Notes: generated by a model from the sequence alone, not told the origin. 12,154 bases of DNA from Arenicellales bacterium (GCA_028825345.1 JAPKAJ010000053.1:1-12154); one strand, 5' to 3'; positions 1 to 6,690 are shown, counted from the first letter of the stretch. Numbers and translations are program-made.

Positions 1-809
1 CCTCGAATCATCAACTGTGCCTCGACGGTACTGAAACCGCCAACTTCCGGTGTGCCGGTACCTGAAGCATAGACCGGATCCAGGCCATCTACGTCGAAGG
101 TAAGATATGAGGGACCCTCACCCACTACGCGATGAATCTCTTCGATTACGGCCTTGACGCCCATCTCGTAGAATTCGTCCATATAGATCACCCGCATCCC
201 CGTTTCATGACTGAACTGCCACTGATCAAGATCGTTCAGTGAACCACGGATGCCGATCTGGATGGTGCGTTTCGGGTCTACCAGGCCTTCCTCGACGGCG
301 CGACGAAAAGGTGCTCCATGGTGAAATTTCGAACCCAAATAATCATCTCCAGTATCGCAATGGGCGTCGAAATGTATCAGTCCCACCGGAGCATCCGCGG
401 CAATCGCCCGAAGAATCGGTAAAGTGACCGAATGATCGCCTCCGGCGGAGACCGGAACGATGCCATCTGAATTAACCTGAGCGAAGAACGCCTGGATTTC
501 GTCCAGGCTTTTTTCCAGGTGAAAAGGCGATTGCACCCAGGCGTCCCCCAGGTCTGCGACAGTACATATGTCATGAGGGGCTATGCCGCTGGACTGGTTA
601 CGTCGACGCATAAGGCTCGACTGGTTGCGGATTTCACGTGGTCCGTGCCGGGCTCCAGGACGATTGGTCACACCGCCGTCAAAGGGCACCCCAATGAGAC
701 CGATGTCGATCCCCTGCCAAGTTTCCCGATAGGGCGCACGCATAAAAGTAGCCAAGCCCGTGTAACGTGGGCGCTGAATTGGATCCTCGTAGGCCTCGTA
801 TTGATACAT
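1..809 (-). CDS. Agmatinase-family ureohydrolase (agmatinase / guanidinobutyrase-like), C-terminus cut by the window edge
   Basis: The protein should hydrolyse a guanidino compound to urea and an amine or amino product, using a two-metal (usually Mn) cytoplasmic active site. The 269 visible residues show the whole metal-ligand set: GGDHS with His126, HFDAHCDT with Asp148, His150 and Asp152, and TFDVDGLDP with Asp239 and Asp241. His164 in HHGAPF fits the conserved histidine after the second metal motif. RPGARHGPREIR (50-61) is the usual N-terminal family motif. GTGTPEVGG (250-258) is the form seen in guanidinobutyrase and guanidinopropionase-like enzymes. The start is the ATG at 809, preceded by a full AAGGAGG ribosome site. 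Family members run to about 310-320 residues, so roughly 45-50 C-terminal residues lie off the left edge. The exact substrate cannot be read from the sequence. It is transcribed divergently from the glycerate kinase gene. Confidence 0.9.
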   Translation of the reverse strand, partial: MYQYEAYEDPIQRPRYTGLATFMRAPYRETWQGIDIGLIGVPFDGGVTNRPGARHGPREIRNQSSLMRRRNQSSGIAPHDICTVADLGDAWVQSPFHLEKSLDEIQAFFAQVNSDGIVPVSAGGDHSVTLPILRAIAADAPVGLIHFDAHCDTGDDYLGSKFHHGAPFRRAVEEGLVDPKRTIQIGIRGSLNDLDQWQFSHETGMRVIYMDEFYEMGVKAVIEEIHRVVGEGPSYLTFDVDGLDPVYASGTGTPEVGGFSTVEAQLMIR

Positions 810-957
810 GAATCCTCCTTCCAGGAAACCTTTTTAATTGAAACAGCCCCACAAGAATGCCCTTTTTGATGGTAACTATGCAACCCCATGGCAATACTTA
901 ACTGCACTCGGCGCGCGACCGAGGGTTCGAGCCAAGACCTAATCAACCTAAAAACCC

Positions 958-971
958 CATCATGCATAATG
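958..971. promoter_or_regulatory. Imperfect 14-bp palindrome in the divergent spacer, possible operator
   Basis: CATCATGCATAATG is a 14-bp inverted repeat with a single mismatched pair, centred on ATGCAT. On the plus strand it contains CATAAT (965-970), five of six bases of a -10 element for the glycerate kinase gene, although no good -35 lies 17 bp upstream. A site here could control one or both divergent genes. The rest of the 810-1022 spacer holds a CTCGG/CCGAG hairpin (907-923), a tandem ACCTAA (937-942 and 946-951) and nothing I recognise as a riboswitch. Function is inferred only from position and symmetry. Confidence 0.25.
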
Positions 972-1022
972 CCCCACGGTCAACGTCTCTTCGAAATTAT
1001 GCTGCCAAGCAACAACTAACTG

Positions 1023-2309
1023 ATGAATAACATACTCTTCGATGCTGGCCCTCGAGACCTGTTGCTAGATCTTTTTTCCCATGCCGTGGCGCGGGCCGAT
1101 CCATCAGGAAATATGGCCGGTTCGCTTCCACAACCCCCCACAGGGAAAGTCGTAGTCGTCGGCGCCGGAAAAGCAGGCGCATCAATGGCACAGACCTTGG
1201 AAAAAGTCTGGCCCGGGCCACTGGAAGGCATCGTGTTGGTGCCTTATAACCACGCCCTTGACTGCAATTTGATTGAGATCATTGAAGCTGGGCATCCTGT
1301 TCCTGACTCTGCCGGGCAGGTGGGCGCACAGCGCATTTTTGACCTTGCCTGCAGCCTTGGTCCGGACGATCTTCTGCTGTGTCTATTATCGGGCGGGGGC
1401 AGTTCCCTGCTGAGCTTGCCGCTACCGGGCGTCAGTCTGAAACAGAAACAGTCGATCACAAGCCAATTATTGGTCTGCGGTGCATCGATTCACGAAATCA
1501 ACACTGTCCGCAAACACTTATCTCACATCAAAGGAGGACGCCTGGCTCAGGCAGCGTACCCGGCCCGAACCGAGAGCCTCCTTATCTCCGATGTTCCCGG
1601 TGATGACCCTGCCACTATTGCCTCTGGCCCAACCACAGGCGACCCGACAACCATCGATCAGGCCGTGGCCATACTGGCAAAGTATGCAATCAAGGTTCCA
1701 AAAGCAGTAGATACTGTACTTAGGGCCCCGGCATCCGAAAGCCCCTCACCAGGACACGTCCATCTCAGTCACTCAAGGCTGTCTATTATTGCCACGCCCG
1801 CCGAAGCGTTGGCTGCTGCTGGTGCACATGCGCAGGAACGAGGGCTAACGGTCATCAACCGCGGTGACGCCGAGGAAGGCATCGCCCGCGAACTCGCGTG
1901 TGTCCATTCGCGGTTGGTTATCGATTCCGATCAATTTTGCGGGACTGGCCCCAAGACCGTGATGCTATCCGGGGGAGAAACCACAGTTGTGGTCAAGGGG
2001 CAAGGAACCGGCGGGCGCAATCAAGAATACCTGCTAGCTCTGGCGATCGAGTTAAATGGTATGGATCACATTTTCGCGATCGCCTGTGATACCGACGGGA
2101 TTGATGGCGCGAGCAAGGTCGCCGGCGCCATCATCACACCCGATACGCTCAGCCGGGCCAAGTTGCTCGGTCTAAATCCGGGAACTTACCTTGCTGATAA
2201 CAATGCCGGCGCATTTTTTGAAGCACTCGGTGACACGGTAGTCACGGGCCCGACCCGAACCAACGTTAATGATTTCCGGGCGATAGCCTGTTTTCGAGGC
2301 CCAGGTTGA
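1023..2309 (+). CDS. gckA: Glycerate 2-kinase, class II (GckA/TtuD, MOFRL family)
   Basis: The enzyme phosphorylates D-glycerate with ATP to give 2-phosphoglycerate, feeding glyoxylate, hydroxypyruvate or tartrate-derived carbon into lower glycolysis. The length of 428 residues is typical. Motifs in order: GAGKA (47-51), LSGGGSSLL (122-130), EINTVRKHLS (158-167) followed by KGGRLA, SDVPGD (189-194), SGPT (201-204), GGET (317-320), GTGGRNQE (328-335), TDGIDG (357-362) and the C-terminal MOFRL signature TGPTRTNVNDF (408-418). That last motif is usually TGPTGTNVNDL, so Arg411 is a departure. The ATG at 1023 gives a complete N-terminus, but there is no clear Shine-Dalgarno sequence before it. The adenosyltransferase gene follows 37 bp later and is probably co-transcribed. 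Family assignment is firm. The symbol gckA is chosen over ttuD or garK-type names by family only, since no serine-cycle or tartrate genes are visible. Confidence 0.9.
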   Translation: MNNILFDAGPRDLLLDLFSHAVARADPSGNMAGSLPQPPTGKVVVVGAGKAGASMAQTLEKVWPGPLEGIVLVPYNHALDCNLIEIIEAGHPVPDSAGQVGAQRIFDLACSLGPDDLLLCLLSGGGSSLLSLPLPGVSLKQKQSITSQLLVCGASIHEINTVRKHLSHIKGGRLAQAAYPARTESLLISDVPGDDPATIASGPTTGDPTTIDQAVAILAKYAIKVPKAVDTVLRAPASESPSPGHVHLSHSRLSIIATPAEALAAAGAHAQERGLTVINRGDAEEGIARELACVHSRLVIDSDQFCGTGPKTVMLSGGETTVVVKGQGTGGRNQEYLLALAIELNGMDHIFAIACDTDGIDGASKVAGAIITPDTLSRAKLLGLNPGTYLADNNAGAFFEALGDTVVTGPTRTNVNDFRAIACFRGPG

Positions 2310-2346
2310 TTTATTATTGACAACAAAATCAAGCGACGGACTCTTT

Positions 2347-2904
2347 ATGGGAAAACGACTAAGCAAGATCTACACCCGAACCGGTGATGATGGCACAACA
2401 GGGCTGGGTGATGGCTCCCGGGTACCAAAGACTTCGGCCCGAGTCGAAGCTATGGGTGAGGTTGATGAACTAAACAGTCTGATTGGGCTTATGATGACTG
2501 AATCCCTACCCGATCACATCGATGATTTCCTTGTTTTGGTTCAGCACACGTTGTTTGACCTCGGAGGCGAACTCAGCCTGCCCGGGCAGGTTCTTGTCAA
2601 TTCCGAACGGATCGTCGCAGTCGAGAAAATGCTTGATAGCCTGAACGAATCGTTAGCCCCACTGGAGGAATTCATACTGCCTGGTGGCACACGTGCAGCC
2701 GCCCATTGTCATGTGGCACGCAGTGCCTGCCGGCGCGCCGAACGCGCCCTTGTTTCTGTCGACGACGGTCACGCCATATCCGATATTTCTCGACAATACA
2801 TCAACCGCCTGTCGGATCTGCTTTTCGTAATGGCACGCAGCCTAAATCAAGTCGCCGGCCAGCCTGACATTCTCTGGCAACACAGCAAGTCACAAGCCAA
2901 ATAG
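2347..2904 (+). CDS. pduO: Cob(I)alamin adenosyltransferase, PduO type
   Basis: The enzyme transfers the adenosyl group of ATP to cob(I)alamin to make adenosylcobalamin, the cofactor of mutases, eliminases and class II ribonucleotide reductase. The 185-residue protein carries the PduO/ATR marks: the N-terminal ATP-binding segment KIYTRTGDDGTTGL (7-20), GEVDELNS (37-44), FILPGG (109-114), the helix with HVARSACRRAER (122-133), and YINRLSDLLFVMAR (151-164). I chose the ATG at 2347 because the family begins with a similar MGxRLSKIYTRTGD. An in-frame TTG at 2317 would add ten unconserved residues. The ribosome site is weak. It lies 37 bp after gckA on the same strand and a small hairpin follows it. 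No cobalamin riboswitch or B12-dependent enzyme is visible in the window. Many genomes label this family cobO or pduO interchangeably. Confidence 0.92.
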   Translation: MGKRLSKIYTRTGDDGTTGLGDGSRVPKTSARVEAMGEVDELNSLIGLMMTESLPDHIDDFLVLVQHTLFDLGGELSLPGQVLVNSERIVAVEKMLDSLNESLAPLEEFILPGGTRAAAHCHVARSACRRAERALVSVDDGHAISDISRQYINRLSDLLFVMARSLNQVAGQPDILWQHSKSQAK

Positions 2905-2905
2905 T

Positions 2906-2931
2906 GCCCGACCGGGCTTAGCTCGGGTTTT
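2906..2931 (+). terminator. Possible intrinsic terminator after the adenosyltransferase gene
   Basis: CCCGA (2907-2911) pairs with TCGGG (2923-2927) around an 11-nt loop and is followed by TTTT (2928-2931). It begins two bases after the stop codon. The stem is short and the loop long, so it would be a weak terminator. The opposing ampD gene ends only 24 bp further on, which makes some end signal likely here. Confidence 0.4.
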
Positions 2932-2954
2932 GGCTTAGCAACAGCTAAACTCCA

Positions 2955-3521
2955 TCACGAGCCCACTGAAGCTAAGTATCGATTCCAGTCAAAATGAGGG
3001 CCTGGGTCAGTCTTTCGCCCTGGTGCTACATCAGAATGGCCGACTACCCGGTCGCCCGTGATTCCAGGGCAGATCGACCCGATAGCCTTGGTCAGTTGGC
3101 ACAGACTATCGTATTGATCATCGGTAAAAGCACACGCATCGCTCCCAATCAACTCGATACCAACCGAAAAATCGTTGACCTGTTCTCTGCCCGAAAACAC
3201 CGAGACGCCGGCATGCCACGCACGCGCCATGATCGGCACAAACTGGAAGATCTGCCCTTCCCGGCTCACCAGAAAATGAGCTGAAACACGGCTCGTCGCC
3301 AACTCGTCGTATCCCGGCTGCGATGTTGGATTCAGGCGACCCATAAATAGATCGATTACATCAGATGTGTCGAACTCGCCCGGCGGCAGGCTGACAGCGT
3401 GAATCACCAGCAAATCAATCTCAATCCCCGCCGGACGCCTATCGCAGTGTGGCGAAAGAAGGACGGTTACGCCATGTGCGATTCCGCTCCGGCCATCAAT
3501 TGCATACTCACGATCTTTCAT
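2955..3521 (-). CDS. ampD: 1,6-anhydro-N-acetylmuramyl-L-alanine amidase AmpD
   Basis: AmpD is the cytoplasmic zinc amidase of peptidoglycan recycling. It splits the peptide from 1,6-anhydro-muramyl peptides, and so also keeps AmpR-controlled beta-lactamase genes quiet where they exist. The 188-residue protein has the whole Amidase_2 active site: zinc ligands His41, His162 and Asp172, catalytic Glu123 in VGIELIG and Lys170 in GRKTDPGP. Other conserved stretches are SLPPGEF (44-50), VSAHFLV (79-85) and RAWHAGVS (100-107). There is no signal peptide, as expected for AmpD rather than the periplasmic AmiD. One oddity is that the usual HNISLPP is HAVSLPP, so the Asn next to the first zinc ligand is Ala42. 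The ribosome site is weak. It converges on pduO, and no ampE neighbour is present. Confidence 0.93.
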   Translation of the reverse strand: MKDREYAIDGRSGIAHGVTVLLSPHCDRRPAGIEIDLLVIHAVSLPPGEFDTSDVIDLFMGRLNPTSQPGYDELATSRVSAHFLVSREGQIFQFVPIMARAWHAGVSVFSGREQVNDFSVGIELIGSDACAFTDDQYDSLCQLTKAIGSICPGITGDRVVGHSDVAPGRKTDPGPHFDWNRYLASVGS

Positions 3522-3568
3522 CAGGCGTCTTTATTTAAACTGGCGTTACGCTCAGGGAGGCACTCAGG

Positions 3569-3577
3569 AATATATCA
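3569..3577 (-). promoter_or_regulatory. Candidate extended -10 promoter element for ampD
   Basis: Read on the minus strand, TGATATATT matches an extended -10 (TGn followed by TATATT, five of six to consensus) 47 bp before the ampD start codon. No good -35 is seen 17 bp upstream, which is tolerable for an extended -10. A perfect 10-bp palindrome, ATTGATCAAT (3629-3638), lies further upstream and might be a regulator site or chance. The remainder of the 261-bp spacer 3522-3782 has an AAGAGC/GCTCTT inverted repeat (3663-3687) and the alpha-operon terminator. I see no gene in it. Confidence 0.35.
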
Positions 3578-3737
3578 GGCTCACCTCAGTAAACGGCGGT
3601 TTCAAATGTCGAGCTTGCGCCAGTGCACATTGATCAATATCTAATACTGACTGAGAAACCGCAAGAGCCCGGCTAAACTGAGCTCTTTGGAGGCGAAAGA
3701 TTAACGTTTTGCAAAAATTCGGTGGTGTGCGGCCAAC

Positions 3738-3760
3738 AAAAACCCCGCCAGGAGGCGGGG
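3738..3760 (-). terminator. Intrinsic terminator of the alpha operon, after rplQ
   Basis: A perfect 7-bp G+C stem, CCCCGCC with GGCGGGG (3743-3749 and 3754-3760) and a 4-nt loop, is followed on the minus strand by five T (3738-3742). It begins 22 bp after the rplQ stop codon. This is a textbook Rho-independent terminator and marks the end of the long ribosomal transcript. On the plus strand the hairpin has no T run, so it is directional. Confidence 0.92.
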
Positions 3761-3782
3761 CTGAAGTCGTTCAGAGTTGGAT

Positions 3783-4163
3783 TTATTCTGCCGCGTCACT
3801 GGACTCTGGTTGGTCTAGCAACTGCACAAATGCCATTGGCGCGTTATCGCCAGATCGGGCTCCACACTTAAGAATTCGAGTGTAGCCCCCGGCGCGCTCC
3901 TGAAAACGTGGCCCCAACGTATCGAAAAGTTTACTGACAGCGTCACGATCACGCAGTCGGGCATAGGCGAGCCGCCGGTTTGCAACCGTGGGCTTTTTAG
4001 CCAGTGTAATCAGCGGCTCTGCAACCCGCCGCAATTCCTTGGCCTTAGGCAAGGTTGTTCGAATCTGCTCGTGGGTGAAAAGTGACACCGCCATGTTCGC
4101 AAACATGGCTTTACGATGACTTGCATTACGGCCGAGTTGGCGGCCAGTTTTATGATGACGCAT
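3783..4163 (-). CDS. rplQ: 50S ribosomal protein L17
   Basis: L17 is a large-subunit protein near the exit-tunnel opening. The 126-residue product starts MRHHKTGRQLGRNASHRKAM, the typical bacterial L17 opening, and continues with the nucleic-acid-facing RTTLPKAKELRRVAEPLITLA (about 36-56) and the C-terminal GGYTRILK (92-99) and APMAFVQLLD (107-116). The length matches enteric L17. GGAGAG lies just before the ATG. It is the last gene of the alpha operon, 21 bp after rpoA, and is followed by the strong terminator at 3738-3760. Confidence 0.97.
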   Translation of the reverse strand: MRHHKTGRQLGRNASHRKAMFANMAVSLFTHEQIRTTLPKAKELRRVAEPLITLAKKPTVANRRLAYARLRDRDAVSKLFDTLGPRFQERAGGYTRILKCGARSGDNAPMAFVQLLDQPESSDAAE

Positions 4164-4184
4164 AACCGTCTCTCCGGACTTTAT

Positions 4185-5186
4185 TCAGTGTAGGCCTTCA
4201 TGTTTGTCCCGCTGCAGCGACGCAGGCGGCCAATTCTCAAGTTTAACCCCCAAGGACAGGCCACGCGTTGCCAACACGTCCTTGATTTCTGTCAGGGACT
4301 TTTTACCTAAGTTAGGTGTTTTCAACAACTCTACTTCAGTGCGTTGGATGAGGTCACCGATGTAGTAGATATTCTCCGCCTTGAGACAGTTCGCCGATCG
4401 GACCGTCAATTCGAGATCATCCACAGAGCGCAGTAGCACCGGGTCGATTTTCTCCTCCAGAATCTGGGTATCCGACTGCTCGGATTCCTCGAGGCGCACA
4501 AAAACCGAAATCTGCTCGTGCAGGATGGTTGCGGCGCGGCGCACCGCATCCTCGGCACCAATCGCGCCGTTGGTCTCGATTTCCATGACCAACTTGTCAA
4601 GGTCGGTACGTTGTTCGACCCGGGCATTTTCGACCGTGTAGGACACTCGACGGACTGGACTGTAAGACGCGTCTAGGCGCAAGACCCCCACGCCACGGGT
4701 TTCCGTGTTTTCAGGGTCAGATTCCACAACCTGATAACCCCGGCCTGTGCTAACCGTAATCTCCATATTAAGCTCGCCTTCAGCCGAAAGATTAGCCAGC
4801 AGGTGATCTGGATTAACGACTTCGACATCGTGATCGAGTTGGATGTCGCCTGCCGTCACAGCACCCGGGCCCTTTTTCGAGACCCTTAGCACCGCTTCAT
4901 CGCGATTGTGCATGCGGACCGCGAGATTCTTCAGGTTTAGGAGAATGGCAATGACGTCCTCCTGCGCGCCCGGGACGGCCGAGTATTCGTGGCTAATCCC
5001 GTCAATGCGCACTTCTGTAACCGCCGCTCCCGGCATTGAGGACAACAGAATACGGCGCAACGCATGTCCAAGCGTATAGCCGAATCCTCTTTCCAGGGGC
5101 TCTAGGGTAACGCGGGCGCGGGTATCATCAACCGTATCAACGTTGATCACTGTTGGCTTGAGAAATTCTTCTCTGGCTTGGGGCAT
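4185..5186 (-). CDS. rpoA: DNA-directed RNA polymerase alpha subunit
   Basis: Alpha dimerises to nucleate assembly of RNA polymerase; its C-terminal domain binds UP elements and activators. The 333-residue protein has the N-terminal domain with VTLEPLERGFGYTLGHALRR (26-45) and ILLSSMPGAAVTEV (46-59), EQRTDLDKLV (191-200) and RRAATIL (216-222). An acidic linker of about residues 231-248 leads to the C-terminal domain with DDLELTVRSANCLKAEN (256-272) and LLKTPNLGKKSLTEIKDVL (287-305). The DNA-contact residues known from E. coli are all kept with an offset of two: Arg263, Asn266, Cys267, Gly294, Lys296 and Ser297. AGAGGTA precedes the ATG. The C-terminus ends with a slightly longer basic tail than in E. 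coli. It is separated from rpsD by 96 bp, the widest gap in the ribosomal cluster. Confidence 0.98.
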   Translation of the reverse strand: MPQAREEFLKPTVINVDTVDDTRARVTLEPLERGFGYTLGHALRRILLSSMPGAAVTEVRIDGISHEYSAVPGAQEDVIAILLNLKNLAVRMHNRDEAVLRVSKKGPGAVTAGDIQLDHDVEVVNPDHLLANLSAEGELNMEITVSTGRGYQVVESDPENTETRGVGVLRLDASYSPVRRVSYTVENARVEQRTDLDKLVMEIETNGAIGAEDAVRRAATILHEQISVFVRLEESEQSDTQILEEKIDPVLLRSVDDLELTVRSANCLKAENIYYIGDLIQRTEVELLKTPNLGKKSLTEIKDVLATRGLSLGVKLENWPPASLQRDKHEGLH

Positions 5187-5282
5187 AAAATGCTTACCTC
5201 TGGAATGTTGGGTACTTCAGTTTCAGTAACTATTTTGTCTGACCGGTCTATGGTCAAACGGCAAAAAAATCAAACAACGGGT
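5187..5282 (-). other. rpsD-rpoA intergenic RNA with hairpin and U tract
   Basis: This spacer is wide for the cluster. Reading the minus strand after the rpsD stop there is a 4-bp AAAC/GTTT hairpin overlapping the stop codon, then a run of seven T (complement of 5263-5269), then a 7-bp stem (TTTGACC with GGTCAGA, one G-U pair, 7-nt loop; 5238-5258). The first part is a poor terminator because its stem is A+T rich and short. It could be an attenuator, a processing site or an inert spacer. No convincing internal promoter is seen. Confidence 0.35.
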
Positions 5283-5906
5283 TTACTTGGAGTACAACGC
5301 GACGACCAATGACTCATCTATCTCCTGCGATAATTCGGCACGGTCGGGCACTGCCTTAAAAACACCCTTGAATCCCTTGGCTTCCACATCAACCCAAGGA
5401 ACAAAACCCAATTGCTCTGCAATATCAAGGGCTGACTTGATTCGCAGTTGGGTACGGCTTTTCTCCCGAATCGTGAGTTCGTCGCCAGGTTTAACCTGAT
5501 AGGAAGCAATGTTAACCCTGGCTCCGTTTACCATGATGGCGTTATGCCCAACCAATTGGCGGGCTTCGGCTCGGGTAATACCAAAACCCATCCGATAAAC
5601 AACGCTATCGAGTCGGGATTCCAACAGCTGGAGTAGTTTTTCGCCTGTAGAACCTTGGGCACTTGCAGCCGCAACGTAATAACTGTGGAACTGCTTTTCC
5701 ATCAACCCATAGATATGCCGCAACTTCTGCTTCTCGCGTAACTGGGTCCCGTACACGGTTACCCGTGGTCGGCGAGCGCCTGCCTTAAAGCCTGGCGGGC
5801 GATCAAACTTGCACTTCGAGTCCAGCGAACGCACTGGGCTTTTTAGGAACAAATCCGTGCCGGCCCGGCGGGCAAGCTTACAAGTAGGTCCTCTATATCT
5901 GGCCAT
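5283..5906 (-). CDS. rpsD: 30S ribosomal protein S4
   Basis: S4 is a primary 16S rRNA-binding protein that starts assembly of the 30S body. In E. coli it also represses translation of the alpha operon. The 207-residue product begins MARYRGPTCKLARRAGTDLF and has TVYGTQLREKQKLRHIYG (50-67) and YRMGFGITRAEARQLV (104-119). The S4 RNA-binding domain covers about residues 97-157 with IMVNGARVNIASYQV (124-138), and the protein ends ESLVVALYSK. It has a one-residue insertion near position 40 (PPGFKAGARRPR) relative to enteric S4. It lacks the four-cysteine zinc site found in some bacterial S4 forms. It lies 15 bp after rpsK. Confidence 0.98.
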   Translation of the reverse strand: MARYRGPTCKLARRAGTDLFLKSPVRSLDSKCKFDRPPGFKAGARRPRVTVYGTQLREKQKLRHIYGLMEKQFHSYYVAAASAQGSTGEKLLQLLESRLDSVVYRMGFGITRAEARQLVGHNAIMVNGARVNIASYQVKPGDELTIREKSRTQLRIKSALDIAEQLGFVPWVDVEAKGFKGVFKAVPDRAELSQEIDESLVVALYSK

Positions 5907-5921
5907 ATCAGTATCTCTTTG

Positions 5922-6317
5922 TCAGACGCGCCGACGCTTGGGTGGGCGACAGCCGTTATGGGGAACCGGCGTCACATCGGTGATTGAGTTGATCTCAAAA
6001 CCAAGGTTATTAAGCGCTCGGACCGATGAGTCCCGGCCCGGGCCTGGGCCCTTGATTTTGACGTCGAGTTGTTTCATGCCGAATTCCTGCGCGCTACGGC
6101 CTGCAGTTTCAGCGGCTACCTGGGCTGCGAAGGGTGTACTCTTGCGAGAGCCCCTAAAGCCGGCACCGCCCGACGTGGCCCATGCAAGGGCGTTTCCATG
6201 TCGGTCGGTAATGGTGATGATTGTGTTATTGAAAGTTGCATGAATATGCGCTACACCCTCTAACACGTTCTTTCGAACTTTCGCCTTGGTGCGTTTCTTA
6301 GTTTGTGCCTTGGCCAT
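5922..6317 (-). CDS. rpsK: 30S ribosomal protein S11
   Basis: S11 sits on the platform of the small subunit next to the mRNA exit and Shine-Dalgarno helix. The 131-residue protein has a lysine-rich N-terminal extension (MAKAQTKKRTKAKVRKN), GVAHIHATFNNTIITITD (21-38), ATSGGAGFRGSRKSTPFAAQ (48-67), KIKGPGPGRDSSVRAL (88-103) and the basic C-terminus PHNGCRPPKRRRV (119-131). All match bacterial S11. AGGA stands before the ATG. It is the second gene of the alpha operon, 16 bp after rpsM. Confidence 0.98.
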   Translation of the reverse strand: MAKAQTKKRTKAKVRKNVLEGVAHIHATFNNTIITITDRHGNALAWATSGGAGFRGSRKSTPFAAQVAAETAGRSAQEFGMKQLDVKIKGPGPGRDSSVRALNNLGFEINSITDVTPVPHNGCRPPKRRRV

Positions 6318-6333
6318 TAATTAGTTCCTGGTG

Positions 6334-6690
6334 TTACTTTCGAATCGGCCGTTTCGGGCCTTTGCGCGTGCGTGCGTTGGTTGATGTCCGCTGGCCGCGT
6401 ACTGGCAGACCGCGGCGATGCCGCATGCCCCGGTAAGAGCCCATATCCATCAGCCTTTTGATATTCATCGACACTTCCCGGCGCAAGTCACCCTCGACAG
6501 GGATGGTGGCAACCTGGGAGCGCAGTCGATCTGCGTCGTCCTCCGAAAGGTCGTGTACCTTGGTGTTCCGGCTAATACCAGCGTTATCGCAGACCTTCTG
6601 TGCTGTGATTCGGCCTATTCCATAAACCGACGTCAAAGCGATTGCGACATGCTTGTGGGCTGGTAGATTAATTCCTGCTATACGTGCCAC
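6334..6690 (-). CDS. rpsM: 30S ribosomal protein S13, GTG start
   Basis: S13 is a head protein of the small subunit that contacts the large subunit and the P-site tRNA. The 118-residue product shows MARIAGINLP, ALTSVYGIGRITAQKVCDNA (18-37), then RREVSMNIKRLMDMGSYRGMRHRRGLPVRGQRT across about residues 69-101, and the basic tail TRKGPKRPIRK. The start codon is GTG at 6690 with AAGAGG nine bases upstream. GTG is also the rpsM start in E. coli, where S4 acts on this initiation region. Only 46 bp separate it from rpmJ, so there is no long alpha-operon leader of the enteric kind. Confidence 0.97.
   Translation of the reverse strand: MARIAGINLPAHKHVAIALTSVYGIGRITAQKVCDNAGISRNTKVHDLSEDDADRLRSQVATIPVEGDLRREVSMNIKRLMDMGSYRGMRHRRGLPVRGQRTSTNARTRKGPKRPIRK

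Noticed and set aside
900..945. tRNA-like T-arm (GGTTCGAGCC) in the divergent spacer
   Set aside because: Only the T-loop-like word is present. No acceptor stem, anticodon arm or D-arm can be folded around it on either strand.
668..967. 99-codon minus-strand reading frame overlapping the ureohydrolase start
   Set aside because: It overlaps a strongly supported gene in another frame, has no family resemblance and no ribosome site. It is a shadow frame.
810..1022. Guanidine riboswitch ahead of the ureohydrolase gene
   Set aside because: Considered because of the possible guanidine link. I found none of the paired ACGR-loop hairpins of class II, and nothing resembling the class I or class III cores.
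2317..2346. TTG start extending the adenosyltransferase by ten residues
   Set aside because: The added residues are not part of the conserved N-terminus, and the ATG at 2347 gives the usual MGxRLSKIYTRTGD opening.
3629..3638. Perfect palindrome ATTGATCAAT upstream of ampD as a regulator site
   Set aside because: About a dozen perfect 10-bp palindromes are expected by chance in a window this size. It is noted but not promoted to a finding.
3399..3644. 81-codon plus-strand frame across the start of ampD
   Set aside because: It is antisense to ampD for half its length, with no recognisable domain and no ribosome site.
3663..3687. AAGAGC/GCTCTT inverted repeat as a second terminator
   Set aside because: The 13-nt loop and lack of a real T run make it weak, and the strong terminator at 3738-3760 already explains the operon end.
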